Assembly: GCF_011455695.1 (NCBI RefSeq)
Contig: NZ_CP015030.1
Coordinates: 1,302,001-1,366,000 of the forward strand
Reading direction: 5' to 3'
DNA: 64,000 nucleotides
From: Mannheimia granulomatis
GTDB lineage: Bacteria > Pseudomonadota > Gammaproteobacteria > Enterobacterales > Pasteurellaceae
Position 1 is the stretch's first letter; each line of letters opens with the position of its first letter. Shown here piece by piece: positions 41,380 through 51,294 of the stretch. A program made the position numbers and the translations under genes. Below the pieces are notes generated by a model. That model saw only the letters and a list, made by a program, of their open reading frames with translations, had not been told where the DNA came from and searched no databases.

Positions 41380-42318
41380 ATGACAGACGAAACCCAACAA
41401 AAAGACAAAAAAATTACATATAATTTCAATAAGTTACAAAAACGCTTACGCCGAAATGTGGGTAATGCGATTGCCGATTTTGGTATGATTGAAGAAGGCG
41501 ACCGAGTCATGGTTTGCCTTTCCGGTGGTAAAGATAGCTACACGTTATTAGATATATTGCTAAATCTACAACAAAGTGCACCGGTTAATTTTAGCGTTGT
41601 TGCGGTTAATTTAGACCAAAAACAGCCAGGCTTTCCGGAAGATGTGCTGCCTCGCTATTTAGAAAGCATCGGCGTGGAATATAAAATTGTGGAAGAAAAC
41701 ACCTATGGCATCGTCAAAGAGAAGATTCCAGAAGGTAAAACCACCTGCTCACTCTGCTCACGACTTCGTCGTGGAATCTTATATCGCACTGCTACTGAAC
41801 TTGGGGCGACTAAAATTGCGTTAGGCCACCACCGCGATGATATGCTGGCAACCTTATTCTTAAATATGTTCTACGGTGGCAAAATGAAAAGTATGCCACC
41901 AAAGCTAATTTCTGATGATGGCAAACAGATTGTGATCCGCCCGCTTGCTTACTGCAAAGAAAAGGACATCATTAAATACGCCGAAGCCAAGCAGTTCCCG
42001 ATTATCCCGTGTAACCTGTGCGGCTCACAGCCGAATCTTCAGCGCCAAGTAGTAAAAGAGATGCTAAACACTTGGGATCGTCAATACCCGGGCAGATTAG
42101 AAACTATGTTCAGTGCCTTGCAAGATATTGTCCCATCACACTTATGCGACCCAAGCCTGTTTGATTTTAAAGGCATTAAACACGGTCAAATGATTGATGG
42201 CGTAGAAGGCGACACCGCTTTCGATAATATGAAAATTGAAGCAAAAACCTTTTTAGATGAAGATGATGATAACAATTTTGCTGAAGCGGGTGTGATTCAA
42301 TTTAAAGCTGTTGATTAA
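41380..42318 (+). CDS. ttcA: tRNA-cytidine(32) 2-sulfurtransferase TtcA
   Basis: TtcA thiolates C32 of certain tRNAs using ATP and an iron-sulphur cluster. The 312-residue protein contains the PP-loop [13 protein letters not shown] near residue 49 and two CXXC pairs, [12 protein letters not shown] near 125 and [11 protein letters not shown] near 210, which bind the cluster. [19 protein letters not shown] is also family-specific. The C-terminus is acidic ([10 protein letters not shown]). It ends at a strong inverted USS terminator. Confidence 0.96.
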   Translation: MTDETQQKDKKITYNFNKLQKRLRRNVGNAIADFGMIEEGDRVMVCLSGGKDSYTLLDILLNLQQSAPVNFSVVAVNLDQKQPGFPEDVLPRYLESIGVEYKIVEENTYGIVKEKIPEGKTTCSLCSRLRRGILYRTATELGATKIALGHHRDDMLATLFLNMFYGGKMKSMPPKLISDDGKQIVIRPLAYCKEKDIIKYAEAKQFPIIPCNLCGSQPNLQRQVVKEMLNTWDRQYPGRLETMFSALQDIVPSHLCDPSLFDFKGIKHGQMIDGVEGDTAFDNMKIEAKTFLDEDDDNNFAEAGVIQFKAVD

Positions 42319-42334
42319 GCCACCATATAAACAC

Positions 42335-42392
42335 ACAAGCGGTGACATTTTAGCTGAAATTTGCAAATTTCTTTTAAAATGTCACCGCTTGT
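42335..42392. terminator. Terminator after ttcA, built from inverted USS copies
   Basis: The 18-base arms ACAAGCGGTGACATTTTA (42335-42352) and their exact complement (42375-42392) form a perfect stem around a 22-base AT-rich loop. It is the longest perfect inverted repeat seen in the window. Confidence 0.8.
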
Positions 42393-42512
42393 AGTTTTAC
42401 TCATTTATGACTCACCTATATATCGTACACTCCTAATATAAGTTTTCTGGCTATAACCATAAAAAACACTATAAAAAATAATTTATTTATGGATATACAC
42501 AGAAAAATAAAT

Positions 42513-43076
42513 ATGATCAACAGACCAAATTACCATCAACAACTCAAACCATTTATCAATACACCGCTAATTAAAGTCATCACTGGCATTCGCCGTTCGG
42601 ATAAATTGACCGTGATGAAACTGCTGCGAGCAGAGTTACTTTCACAGGGTGTGGCAGAGGCACAGATAATCCACATTAACTTTGAAAGTTTTGCGTTTAT
42701 GGTGGACCTTAATCTCGCTCGCTACATCACGGGTGCGAACTCATACTTGCTCTCTACCAAGCTTTCCACTTACCTTGCCGGACGGTATGTAGAAATCCCG
42801 ATTTTTACCTTATCTTTCAATGAGTTTTTGGCATTTAAAGCAAACCATTCTGCGGAAAAAACACAAAATCCGACCACCCTTTTTAATGAATATTTGCGAA
42901 AAGGAGGCTTTCCGATGGTGCATACTGGCAATTATGAGCTAGAAACAGCATATAAAATTGTGCAGGATATTTATACGTTGGTCATTTTGCGAGACACGGT
43001 GCAACGCCATAAAATTCGTGATGTGGAGGTGAAATATCATTTTCTATTTGGAATGGAGACAAATTGGCAGAATTAA
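42513..43076 (+). pseudogene. Degenerate AAA ATPase (DUF4143 family), internally deleted and truncated
   Basis: The start MINRPNYHQQLKPFINTPLI is that of the common AAA_14/DUF4143 ATPases. The Walker A loop, normally GIRRSGKST, reads GIRRSDKLT, losing the Gly and Ser of GKS. Around FESFAFMVDLNLARYITGANS the segment that should hold the Walker B LDEIQ is missing, about 45 residues. The protein then follows the family (STYLAGRYVEIPIFTLSFNEF) until KIRDVEVKYHF, where it breaks into an unrelated tail and stops. Intact members have about 400 residues. The frame is still open, but ATPase activity is not credible. Confidence 0.7.
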
Positions 43077-44311
43077 TACAAGCTCACTTCCTAAGAGAGG
43101 ATATAGCACCTGATGATATAAAGAGTTTATTAAGAAAATCTTTAGCAATGGTTGATGAGCCAGAGATATCTATTTTACACTTTAAAAAATTAGCCAAGCA
43201 CTTATTTTCCAGAAAAATGACAAGCAAAGATGATTACTTAACAATATTTAGACAGCTATACATATATACATCTATTTTGTGGATATGGTCAAGAAATGAA
43301 AATAACACTGAAAGTGCTTATATTTCTTCAGAGTTCTTTATATTACATACTTGGAATGTGTATAAGAAGTATATAGGTAATAAGAAAATAAGAGGACATT
43401 GCCCTGTTTATCAACAGCTAATTTCTTTGATTATGTTACACATGAGAATTTCAGAAGAATATATACAACGAGCTGTCATTCCATTATCACAAGAAAAGTA
43501 CTTGTTATCATCTTCTATAGATCTATCTTCTGTTGATATAAATCTTAAATTATTTGATATTTTAAGCCGAGTTTCTTTACTTGGGATTTGGAACTCTTGG
43601 TTATATCAAAGAGTTAATGAAAAGCATAAAGACTTTTTAACCAATAGGCATTATGAGCTAACCAACTTGGTTTGGAATGTTATTATAAATAACAGTTCCT
43701 TATGTTCCCCTTATATAGATAACCAAATTATAGATATTTCTATTGCCATTATATTCCTAAATTCCCCTAAGGGTATTAATACCAATAACATGATAGGATG
43801 GCTTAATCAAGTTATAGATAATTGTGCATTTTGCCTTAATCAAATAAGGAGTTACATAACGACCATAAATAATTATAGAGATTTAATAGACTTTATAGAT
43901 TTTTCTGGAGATAGAAATAAATTTGAAAAACTAACAAGTGCATCTGCATTCTATCCATATTTGTTTTTATTTTTATCTCAGTTAAAAGATGATTTAGGTA
44001 CAAGTAGAATTTATTCTATTAAGAAAGAGCAATTGTCTCATTGTAGCTTTCAAGTATTCTTTTTTAATCGTATTTCTGAAGGTTATCTATATAATGATGA
44101 AGAAAGACACGGTGCGACATTGCCTAATGTTGATATCTCATCTCCAGAGAAATTTCTAGAACAATTAAATTTTGAAGTTAATAACCAAAAAGAAAATTTT
44201 GAGAATATATCTGCAATTAAACACGGGTTTTATCCTATTGCATTACTAGCTTGTAGGCACTACAGACTACCAGTTCCAATAAACTTTTTCCTAACGGGAG
44301 ATAACAGCTAA
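43064..44311 (+). CDS. AT-rich orphan protein, probably the 3' part of a larger gene
   Basis: I recognise no family. The 415-residue frame has no ATG at its beginning: it opens with TTG at 43064, and the reading frame extends back to a stop at 43019 (upstream residues SIWNGDKL before AELIQAHFLRED). The first good ATG is at 43148. The protein is rich in Ile, Leu, Asn, Ser and Tyr, looks mainly helical, has no signal peptide or clear membrane segment, and ends ACRHYRLPVPINFFLTGDNS. Base composition is markedly more AT-rich than the flanks. Overlap with the broken DUF4143 gene suggests its original 5' end was lost in the same event. Confidence 0.5.
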   Translation: MAELIQAHFLREDIAPDDIKSLLRKSLAMVDEPEISILHFKKLAKHLFSRKMTSKDDYLTIFRQLYIYTSILWIWSRNENNTESAYISSEFFILHTWNVYKKYIGNKKIRGHCPVYQQLISLIMLHMRISEEYIQRAVIPLSQEKYLLSSSIDLSSVDINLKLFDILSRVSLLGIWNSWLYQRVNEKHKDFLTNRHYELTNLVWNVIINNSSLCSPYIDNQIIDISIAIIFLNSPKGINTNNMIGWLNQVIDNCAFCLNQIRSYITTINNYRDLIDFIDFSGDRNKFEKLTSASAFYPYLFLFLSQLKDDLGTSRIYSIKKEQLSHCSFQVFFFNRISEGYLYNDEERHGATLPNVDISSPEKFLEQLNFEVNNQKENFENISAIKHGFYPIALLACRHYRLPVPINFFLTGDNS

Positions 44312-44373
44312 TTATTTTATATAAACAAGCGGTAAATGTACCTAAAAACTTTGCAACTATCCTCTGCACATAT

Positions 44374-44409
44374 AAAAGGTGTAAAAGAATTGCTTCTTTT
44401 ACACCTTTT
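44374..44409. terminator. Bidirectional terminator, orphan gene / yidE-like gene
   Basis: Perfect 16-base arms AAAAGGTGTAAAAGAA (44374-44389) and TTCTTTTACACCTTTT (44394-44409) with a four-base loop lie between convergent genes. A USS core is at about 44326. Confidence 0.88.
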
Positions 44410-44432
44410 TCCAGAAAGAATTACCAACAATA

Positions 44433-46091
44433 CTAACCCGCCACCCATAGCATTATCGCCAGTATCTGTGGCAGCATAATGCGTAAGAACATGACCAGAG
44501 GGTAAACCGTGGCGTAAGAAAGTGCGGCGGCACCATTGCCTTCTTTAATTTCATTGGCGAAGGCGAGAGCTGGTGGGTCAGTCATTGAACCGGCGAGTAA
44601 TCCACAAAGGGTGAGGTAATTCAATTTGCCATAAAGTCTGGCAATCAAGCCTGTGATCATCAGTGGAACAAAGGTAATCATTGCTCCATAGAGAATCCAT
44701 TCCATACCATCACTACTGAGTAGCGTTTCCAGAAATCGCCCACCGGATTTTAAGCCTACAACAGCCAAGAATAGGACAATCCCAATTTCACGTAAGGCGA
44801 GGTTGGCACTTGGTGGCATAAACCAATAGAGTTTGCCGAAACTGCCGATACGCGCCAAAATTAATGCTACCACCAAAGGCCCGCCGGCTAAGCCGAGCTT
44901 TAATGCCACAGGGAAACCAGGTACATAAATAGGCACCGAACCTAATAATACCCCCAATCCGATACCGATAAAAATCGGCAGCATTTGTACTTGTTGTAAT
45001 TTAGATTGTGCATTGCCAATAATGCCCATTACCGTTTCAATGTCAACCTGACGACCAACTAAATTCAGTACATCACCGAATTGCAGTGTCATATCACCAT
45101 TTGGAACCAACTCTACTCCGGCTCGATTGAGGCGTGAAATTACTACATCATACTTACCTTTAAGCATTAGTTGGCGAATTTGTTTACCAAAAACTTTTTC
45201 ATTGGTTACCACTGCACGTTCTGAACGGTAAATCGTACCTTTAGTTGAAACCGATACATCAGCTACTTCACCTAAAATGATCTGCATTTTATGTAACGCA
45301 GCTTCTTCTCCAACTAAATGTAATATATCGCCAACTTGTAATACTGTATCAATTTTAGGGATAGAGAGTTCATCGCCCCGTTTTAGTCGAGAATAAGAAA
45401 CTTCATGCAAATCAAAATCTGGCAACTGATTAAGTTTTAACCCATTAATATTCGGATTAGTTAAGCGAACATTCAAACTATTAAGCTGCTCTTTACCTGG
45501 ATTTTGTTCTTGATTAAATGCTTCTGCTTCTTTATCTATATTGATTTTTAATAGGATACGAACCAACCACATCGTAAGCAAAATCCCGATAATGCCAAAA
45601 GGATAAGCAATCGCATAGCTCATCCCCATAATTTCGGTCACATTGCTATTACTTAATTCAGATAGAACCTGCTGTCCTGCCCCTAAAGAAGGCGTATTGG
45701 TTACTGCACCGGAGAATATCCCTAAAATTACCGGTAAAGGCACATTGAAGAATTTGTGAATAAGTACTACTAATACACCACTTAACAGTACGATTAATAC
45801 TGCAAAAGCATTTAGCTTTAAGCCGGAATGTTTAAGCGATGCAAAAAAGCCGGGCCCCACTTGGATACCAATCGAATAAACAAACAAAATCAAGCCAAAC
45901 TCTTGAATAAAGTGCAAAGTATGAGCGTCAAGCTTGACAGCAAACTGCCCCATAAAATGGGAGACCAGTAATCCACCAAAGAGTACCCCTCCGATACCCA
46001 ATCCAACCCCTCTTACCTTAATATGCCCAATCCACAATCCTAATACTGCCACTAAAGATAATAAACTGACAGTAAGTGCAATTTCGCTCAT
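44433..46091 (-). CDS. YidE/AspT-family putative transporter with two RCK_C domains
   Basis: Inner-membrane protein of the aspartate:alanine exchanger (AAEx) family. The 552 residues form two hydrophobic halves, each of five to six helices. The first begins [24 protein letters not shown], with [19 protein letters not shown]; the second repeats the plan in [20 protein letters not shown]. Between them, about residues 205-360, lie two TrkA-C/RCK_C domains ([45 protein letters not shown]). This matches E. coli YidE. The substrate is unknown. The 46092-46322 gap to the divergent antiporter is AT-rich and holds only promoters by inference. Confidence 0.9.
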   Translation of the reverse strand: MSEIALTVSLLSLVAVLGLWIGHIKVRGVGLGIGGVLFGGLLVSHFMGQFAVKLDAHTLHFIQEFGLILFVYSIGIQVGPGFFASLKHSGLKLNAFAVLIVLLSGVLVVLIHKFFNVPLPVILGIFSGAVTNTPSLGAGQQVLSELSNSNVTEIMGMSYAIAYPFGIIGILLTMWLVRILLKINIDKEAEAFNQEQNPGKEQLNSLNVRLTNPNINGLKLNQLPDFDLHEVSYSRLKRGDELSIPKIDTVLQVGDILHLVGEEAALHKMQIILGEVADVSVSTKGTIYRSERAVVTNEKVFGKQIRQLMLKGKYDVVISRLNRAGVELVPNGDMTLQFGDVLNLVGRQVDIETVMGIIGNAQSKLQQVQMLPIFIGIGLGVLLGSVPIYVPGFPVALKLGLAGGPLVVALILARIGSFGKLYWFMPPSANLALREIGIVLFLAVVGLKSGGRFLETLLSSDGMEWILYGAMITFVPLMITGLIARLYGKLNYLTLCGLLAGSMTDPPALAFANEIKEGNGAAALSYATVYPLVMFLRIMLPQILAIMLWVAG

Positions 46092-46322
46092 TACAGCCTC
46101 TCTTTAATATAAAATACCTCCAAAATGGTAGCTTATTCTAACAAATCTCTACGAGTAAAAATGCGATCTATGTCAAAAAACAGAATATTGATAGCAACAC
46201 TCCACTGCCACACACCAAAGTAAACTTTCAAAAAAGTTCCTCAATTGCTAAAAAAATTCTCGACAACTTATTTTTTTTCAGTAAATTAAATAAGTTTTAT
46301 ATTACTTAAGGAAACAAACACA

Positions 46323-47699
46323 ATGTTATCAAACGAAGTTTTTATTTCGATTATCGTTTTGTTGGTACTGAGTTTACTCAGAATTAACGTGGTAATCGCA
46401 TTGATTATTTCTGCATTAACTTGCGGAATGATTGGCAATTTAGAAGTCGAAGGTGTGGGCTTTGCTGATGCCTTAGACAAAACTATCAAAAGTTTCACTG
46501 GAGGCTTAGGTGGCGGTGCAGAAACCGCGATGAACTATGCCGTTTTAGGTGCTTTTGCGGTTGCGCTTTCAAAATCAGGCGTAACTGATTTACTCGCTTA
46601 TAAAGTGATTAAATCCTTCGGTCACAGCCCGTCAGGACGTTCGGTATTTTGGTTTAAATATATCGTACTCTTTGTATTGACCGGCTTTGCAATGTCTTCT
46701 CAAAACTTAATTCCGATTCATATTGCCTTCATTCCAATTTTGGTTCCACCACTGTTAAGCGTCATGAATAAATTACAGATTGACCGCCGTGCAGTTGCCT
46801 GTGCATTAACTTTTGGCTTAACAGCAACTTATATGTTAATTCCGGCAGGTTTCGGACAAATCTTTATTGAAAGTATTTTGGTTAAAAATATTAACCAAGC
46901 TGGAGAGCAATTCCAATTATTCGCAACAACCCCGGAAATGACTAAGGCAATGCTAATCCCGGTCTCGGGCATGATTTTAGGTTTATTGTTTGCATTTTTT
47001 GTTTCTTATCGCAAACCACGTACTTACGTAGAACCACAAGCAGAGCTAACTGTAGATAATATCGAAGCACGTGTTGCCAATATTAAGCCATTCCACATTG
47101 GTATTAGTATTATTGCGATTATCACCACCTGTTCTATCCAATTAGCAACTAATTCAACCATTATCGGGGGATTAGCCGGTTTAGTCATTTTCGCATTTGG
47201 CGGCGTATTTAAATTAAAACAAAGCAATGATGTTTTCCAAGACGGCTTACGTTTAATGGCAATGATTGGCTTTGTGATGATCGCAGCCTCTGGCTTTGCC
47301 GGCGTGGTGAATTCTACCGGTGGCGTGCCTGAATTAGTAGAAAGTTTACGTACGGTAATCAGCTCAAAAGAGATGGCAGCCCTATTAATGTTAGTGGTCG
47401 GTTTGTTTATCACAATGGGCATTGGCTCATCATTCTCAACAGTGCCGATTATTACTTCAATCTACGTTCCGCTTTGTGTTTCTTTTGGTTTCTCACCACT
47501 TGCAACAATGTCTATTATTGGTGTTGCCGCCGCATTAGGCGATGCAGGCTCTCCGGCTTCTGACTCAACGCTTGGTCCGACATCAGGCTTAAATGCAGAC
47601 GGAAAGCACGATCATATTTGGGATTCTGTTGTACCAACCTTTATCCACTTTAATATTCCATTATTAGTATTTGGTTGGATTGCAGCAATGACACTTTAA
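46323..47699 (+). CDS. Na+/H+ antiporter family protein (NhaC/YuiF-like)
   Basis: A 458-residue polytopic membrane protein with 11-12 predicted helices. The N-terminus (VFISIIVLLVLSLLRINVVIALIISALTCG, two adjacent segments) and the block GGLGGGAETAMNYAVLGAFAVAL are characteristic of the NhaC-like/YuiF antiporter family. GFGQIFIES and AALGDAGSPASDSTLGPTSGLNADG near the C-terminus are further conserved segments. Likely a sodium/proton or sodium/solute exchanger; the exact ion is not visible from sequence. An AAGGAAA ribosome site precedes the ATG. Confidence 0.83.
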   Translation: MLSNEVFISIIVLLVLSLLRINVVIALIISALTCGMIGNLEVEGVGFADALDKTIKSFTGGLGGGAETAMNYAVLGAFAVALSKSGVTDLLAYKVIKSFGHSPSGRSVFWFKYIVLFVLTGFAMSSQNLIPIHIAFIPILVPPLLSVMNKLQIDRRAVACALTFGLTATYMLIPAGFGQIFIESILVKNINQAGEQFQLFATTPEMTKAMLIPVSGMILGLLFAFFVSYRKPRTYVEPQAELTVDNIEARVANIKPFHIGISIIAIITTCSIQLATNSTIIGGLAGLVIFAFGGVFKLKQSNDVFQDGLRLMAMIGFVMIAASGFAGVVNSTGGVPELVESLRTVISSKEMAALLMLVVGLFITMGIGSSFSTVPIITSIYVPLCVSFGFSPLATMSIIGVAAALGDAGSPASDSTLGPTSGLNADGKHDHIWDSVVPTFIHFNIPLLVFGWIAAMTL

Positions 47700-47728
47700 G
47701 TTATAATACGCAAAATTTTGTTAGAAAA

Positions 47729-47760
47729 AGACCGCTTGTAAACTGCAAGCGGTCTATTTT
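47729..47760 (+). terminator. Terminator after the antiporter gene, from a tight USS pair
   Basis: AGACCGCTTG (47729-47738) and CAAGCGGTCT (47746-47755) form a GC-rich stem with a seven-base loop, followed by ATTTTCATTT. Confidence 0.8.
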
Positions 47761-47797
47761 CATTTATTTTTTGCAAACCCTACGATTAGGATAACAA

Positions 47798-48601
47798 ATG
47801 AAATTTATCTCTTTTAACATTAACGGATTACGTGCCCGCCCGCACCAGCTTGAAGCAATTATTGAAAAACATCAACCCGATGTGATTGGCTTGCAGGAAA
47901 TCAAAGTTGCCGATGAAGATTTCCCCTACGATTTAGTGAATCATTTAGGCTACCACGTTTTCCATCATGGACAAAAAGGGCATTATGGTGTAGCGCTTCT
48001 AACAAAACAAGAACCGCTGGCTGTACGTAAAGGTTTCCCAACCGATGACATAGATGCTCAGAAACGAATGATTATGGCTGATATTGAAACAGAATTTGGG
48101 ATCCTTACTGTATTAAACGGTTATTTTCCACAAGGTGAAAGCCGTACCCATGAAACTAAATTTCCTGCAAAACAGAAATTCTACTCCGACTTACAACATT
48201 ACTTAGAAAGCGAATTAAAGCCGGAAAACCCAATTATCATTATGGGCGATATGAATATCAGCCCAACAGACTTAGATATTGGGATTGGAGAAGCGAATCG
48301 CAAACGTTGGCTACGTGATGGAAAATGTTCATTCTTACCGGAAGAGCGCGAATGGTTAGCACGTTTACACAGCTTCGGTTTAGTCGATACATTCCGTATC
48401 GCTAATCCGGAGGTAAATGATAAATTCTCATGGTTTGATTATCGCTCAAAAGGCTTTGATGATAACCGTGGCTTACGCATTGATTTAATCTTGGCCTCAA
48501 ATATGTTAGCTGAACGTTGTGTAGAAACCGGTATTGATTTAGAAATTAGGGCGATGGAAAAACCGTCTGACCACTCACCTGTTTGGGCAACCTTTAAATA
48601 A
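47798..48601 (+). CDS. xthA: Exodeoxyribonuclease III
   Basis: XthA is the main AP endonuclease and 3'-phosphodiesterase of base-excision repair. The 267-residue protein begins [19 protein letters not shown], with GLQEIKV carrying the metal-binding Glu, GYFPQGE, and [24 protein letters not shown] and the catalytic SDHSPVWA follow near the end. Length and motifs are complete. After the stop, 48602-48828 contains a USS pair (48626 and 48655) and no convincing gene. Confidence 0.96.
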   Translation: MKFISFNINGLRARPHQLEAIIEKHQPDVIGLQEIKVADEDFPYDLVNHLGYHVFHHGQKGHYGVALLTKQEPLAVRKGFPTDDIDAQKRMIMADIETEFGILTVLNGYFPQGESRTHETKFPAKQKFYSDLQHYLESELKPENPIIIMGDMNISPTDLDIGIGEANRKRWLRDGKCSFLPEEREWLARLHSFGLVDTFRIANPEVNDKFSWFDYRSKGFDDNRGLRIDLILASNMLAERCVETGIDLEIRAMEKPSDHSPVWATFK

Positions 48602-48828
48602 TTTGTAAAAAATTTACATTTTTTGACCGCTTGTAACTCCTCAACCCAGGCACAACAAGCGGTTATTTATTACTCACTACGCTCACACTTCGTGCATTGG
48701 CAAAGCCAGCCTTCAAAGGCGAGCATTTCTCAGACAATTTGCCACTTTTCTCCCTTGCGATTGTCTACTATATCACTATCTAAATTTATGCTACAATCAA
48801 TCTCTATTTTTGAGCCATTTTAAGATTT

Positions 48829-49413
48829 ATGAATACACGTTTAACTGTAGTTTTATTACTTATTGTTGCTGTGCTAGGTGGGTGGTATTACAGCTTGCAA
48901 GAAAAAGACAATAGCGGACTTGACCAACTGATCAAAAAAGAGGGACAGCCCGAATATGTGGGGAATAAAATGTCCACCTCGGTTTATGATCTAACAGGTA
49001 AACCGCAATATTTTGCGCAAGCCGATGAAATTAAACGCTATGAATCTACCGAGCGCACCGAATTTTTAAAGCCCTTTATTGAGCTTTTCGCCAAAGATTC
49101 AGATGCAAAGCAGTGGAAAGTGAGTGCAGATCACGCTGAAATTACTAAAGATAAGATCTTAAATTTAACCGGCAATGTGCAACTGAATGCTTTAGACCCA
49201 CTTTCTCGCTTACAAAAAATATCTACCGATAAATTAACCGTCGATTTAAACACTCAGGATATTTTTACTGAAAGTACGGTCAAATCAGTGGGCTTAGGCT
49301 TTACAACTACCGGTGTGGGGCTAAAAGGAAATTTAAAGCAACAGGTAGCAACATTACAAAAAGATGTAAAATCGTATATTGAACCAACGATTATCAAACA
49401 AACGCAAGAATAA
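48829..49413 (+). CDS. lptC: LPS export protein LptC
   Basis: LptC is the bitopic inner-membrane protein that passes LPS from LptB2FG to LptA. The 194-residue protein has an N-terminal membrane anchor (TRLTVVLLLIVAVLGGWYYS) and a periplasmic beta-jellyroll with YDLTGKPQYFAQADEI and SADHAEITKDKILNLTGNV, the usual LptC segments. It heads the run lptC-lptA-lptB-ptsN-rapZ. The kdsC/kdsD genes that precede lptC in E. coli are absent here. Confidence 0.93.
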   Translation: MNTRLTVVLLLIVAVLGGWYYSLQEKDNSGLDQLIKKEGQPEYVGNKMSTSVYDLTGKPQYFAQADEIKRYESTERTEFLKPFIELFAKDSDAKQWKVSADHAEITKDKILNLTGNVQLNALDPLSRLQKISTDKLTVDLNTQDIFTESTVKSVGLGFTTTGVGLKGNLKQQVATLQKDVKSYIEPTIIKQTQE

Positions 49414-49442
49414 CCAATTCGCTTTTTCAATAAGGAAAAACA

Positions 49443-49949
49443 ATGAAATTACTGTTTAAATCTATTTTAGTTACTCTACTTTTAGGCAGCAGCTTCTCTG
49501 CTTATGCATTAAAAGGCGATACCGATCAGCCAATTAACATTGATTCCGGCAGTCAATCATTAGATATGACTAGCAATATTGTGACATTTAGTGACAATGT
49601 GGTAATCACTCAAGGCTCAATTAAAGTCACTGCGGCGAATGTAAAAATCACGCGCCAAGAAGGCAAAAAAGAAACCATTGATGCCAATGGTTCACCGGTT
49701 ACCTTCCAACAAACCTTAGATAATGGAAAACCAGTTAATGGTAAAGGCAACAGTGTACATTATGATTTAAATTCTGAATTTTTGACCTTAATAGGTAATG
49801 CTGAATTAAAACAACAAGGCAGTTTTATTCGAGCAAATAAAATCACCTATGATGTGAAAAAACAACAACTTAAAGCCACCAGCGGTGGTAAAGCACGAGT
49901 GAAAACTGTGTTGATTCCAAACGAACTTCAAGATAGCAAGAAAAAATAA
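49443..49949 (+). CDS. lptA: LPS transport periplasmic protein LptA
   Basis: LptA polymerises across the periplasm as the bridge for LPS. The 168-residue protein has a signal peptide ([19 protein letters not shown], cut at AYA). The OstA/LptA jellyroll shows [22 protein letters not shown], read as adjacent segments, then [26 protein letters not shown] and [15 protein letters not shown]. The C-terminus is lysine-rich. It lies 29 bases after lptC with an AAGGAAAA site, and 10 bases before lptB. Confidence 0.95.
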   Translation: MKLLFKSILVTLLLGSSFSAYALKGDTDQPINIDSGSQSLDMTSNIVTFSDNVVITQGSIKVTAANVKITRQEGKKETIDANGSPVTFQQTLDNGKPVNGKGNSVHYDLNSEFLTLIGNAELKQQGSFIRANKITYDVKKQQLKATSGGKARVKTVLIPNELQDSKKK

Positions 49950-49959
49950 GGTAGATAAT

Positions 49960-50685
49960 ATGTCTGTGCTTTATGCAGAACATTTAGCAAAAAGTTATAA
50001 ACAACGCCAAGTGGTGAAAGATGTAAGCTTGAATGTAAAATCAGGTGAAATTGTCGGCTTACTTGGCCCAAATGGTGCGGGAAAAACGACTACATTCTAT
50101 ATGGTAGTCGGCTTGGTTCGCCACGATCAAGGCAAAATCCGTATTGATGACGAAGATATCAGCACACTACCCATGCACGACCGAGCCAAACAAGGTATTG
50201 GCTATCTACCGCAAGAGGCTTCTATTTTCCGCCGTTTGACAGTGTATGATAATTTAATGTCTGTGCTGCAAGTACGTAAAGATATTAATAATGAACAACG
50301 CAAAGCTCGAGCAGAAGAATTAATTGCTGAATTTCACATCGAACATATCAGAAACAGTTTAGGACAATCGCTTTCAGGGGGCGAACGCCGCCGCGTAGAA
50401 ATTGCCCGAGCGTTGGCTGCAAATCCCAAATTCATTTTGTTAGATGAGCCTTTTGCCGGTGTTGATCCCATTTCAGTTATCGATATTAAAAAAATTATCG
50501 TCAATCTAAAAGAACGTGGATTAGGTGTTCTGATTACAGACCATAATGTACGAGAAACTTTAGATGTATGCGAACGCGCCTATATTGTAGGTAGCGGTGA
50601 AATGATAGCCAATGGCACACCGCAAGAAGTGCTGGAAAACCCAGATGTAAAACGTGTTTATCTAGGCGATCAATTTAAACTCTAA
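49960..50685 (+). CDS. lptB: LPS export ABC transporter ATPase LptB
   Basis: LptB powers LPS extraction with LptF and LptG. The 241-residue ABC ATPase has Walker [17 protein letters not shown] near residue 34, the Q-loop and family motif [17 protein letters not shown], signature [15 protein letters not shown] near 136, and Walker [14 protein letters not shown] with H-loop TDHNVRET. All are intact. Its membrane partners lptF and lptG are encoded 30 kb away. Confidence 0.97.
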   Translation: MSVLYAEHLAKSYKQRQVVKDVSLNVKSGEIVGLLGPNGAGKTTTFYMVVGLVRHDQGKIRIDDEDISTLPMHDRAKQGIGYLPQEASIFRRLTVYDNLMSVLQVRKDINNEQRKARAEELIAEFHIEHIRNSLGQSLSGGERRRVEIARALAANPKFILLDEPFAGVDPISVIDIKKIIVNLKERGLGVLITDHNVRETLDVCERAYIVGSGEMIANGTPQEVLENPDVKRVYLGDQFKL

Positions 50686-50689
50686 ACTC

Positions 50690-50707
50690 AATCCCCTTTT
50701 GGGGATT
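50690..50707 (+). terminator. Weak hairpin between lptB and ptsN
   Basis: AATCCCC and GGGGATT pair around a TTTT loop, followed by TCATCTTT. This may attenuate or process the transcript between lptB and ptsN; the T-run is too poor for a confident terminator. Confidence 0.45.
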
Positions 50708-50727
50708 TCATCTTTAGATGAAAAATT

Positions 50728-51282
50728 ATGACAAAATTAACTGATTTTTTAAGCCCTGAAAATATTCGCCAGGGAGTGTTAGTTTCAAGCAAAAAACGGG
50801 CGTTAGAAACTGTAGGCAAAATTATTGCTCAATCGCTAAATAATAAAGCAAATCATATTCCGAAGAATCCTGAACAAGTAGAAAGAACAGAAGAAAATGA
50901 ACTTATTTGCCCAATTGAATGTTTTGCCAATTTATTTAAACGAGAAAAACTTGGCACTACCGGCTTAAATCAAGGCATTGCTCTTCCTCACGCCAAACTT
51001 CCGACTTGCGAATCACTGGCAATAGATAAACCTATCGCTGTTTTCTTGCAGTTAGAAGAAGGGGTTGAGTATGAAGCACAAGATAATAAAGAAGTTGATT
51101 TAATTTATGCTATCATGTTCCCGGAAAATAACTGCATGCAATATAAGCACTGCTTACCAGAAATTGCACGCCAATTATCGGATAAAGCATTGCTCAAACA
51201 GCTCCGAGCAGCAGAATCTGAAGAAGATATTTGGCAAATTTTAATGTATGCTGATAATCATACAGTCAAAATTGAAGAATAA
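50728..51282 (+). CDS. ptsN: Nitrogen-PTS EIIA-like protein PtsN
   Basis: PtsN (EIIA-Ntr) is the phosphate acceptor of the regulatory PTS and in E. coli controls K+ transport. The 184-residue protein keeps the phosphorylated histidine, His88, in GLNQGIALPHAKLP (His73 in E. coli). It carries an extra segment at about 43-70 (NPEQVERTEENEL, then CPIECFANLFKRE), which makes it about 20 residues longer than E. coli PtsN. It begins 42 bases after lptB and is followed at 12 bases by rapZ; rpoN and hpf, which lie between lptB and ptsN in enterobacteria, are missing. Confidence 0.9.
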   Translation: MTKLTDFLSPENIRQGVLVSSKKRALETVGKIIAQSLNNKANHIPKNPEQVERTEENELICPIECFANLFKREKLGTTGLNQGIALPHAKLPTCESLAIDKPIAVFLQLEEGVEYEAQDNKEVDLIYAIMFPENNCMQYKHCLPEIARQLSDKALLKQLRAAESEEDIWQILMYADNHTVKIEE

Positions 51283-51294
51283 TGTTGAGGCTAT

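Noticed and set aside
48623-48823. 66-codon ORF between xthA and lptC
   Set aside because: No ribosome site, includes two USS copies, and the composition is that of spacer DNA.
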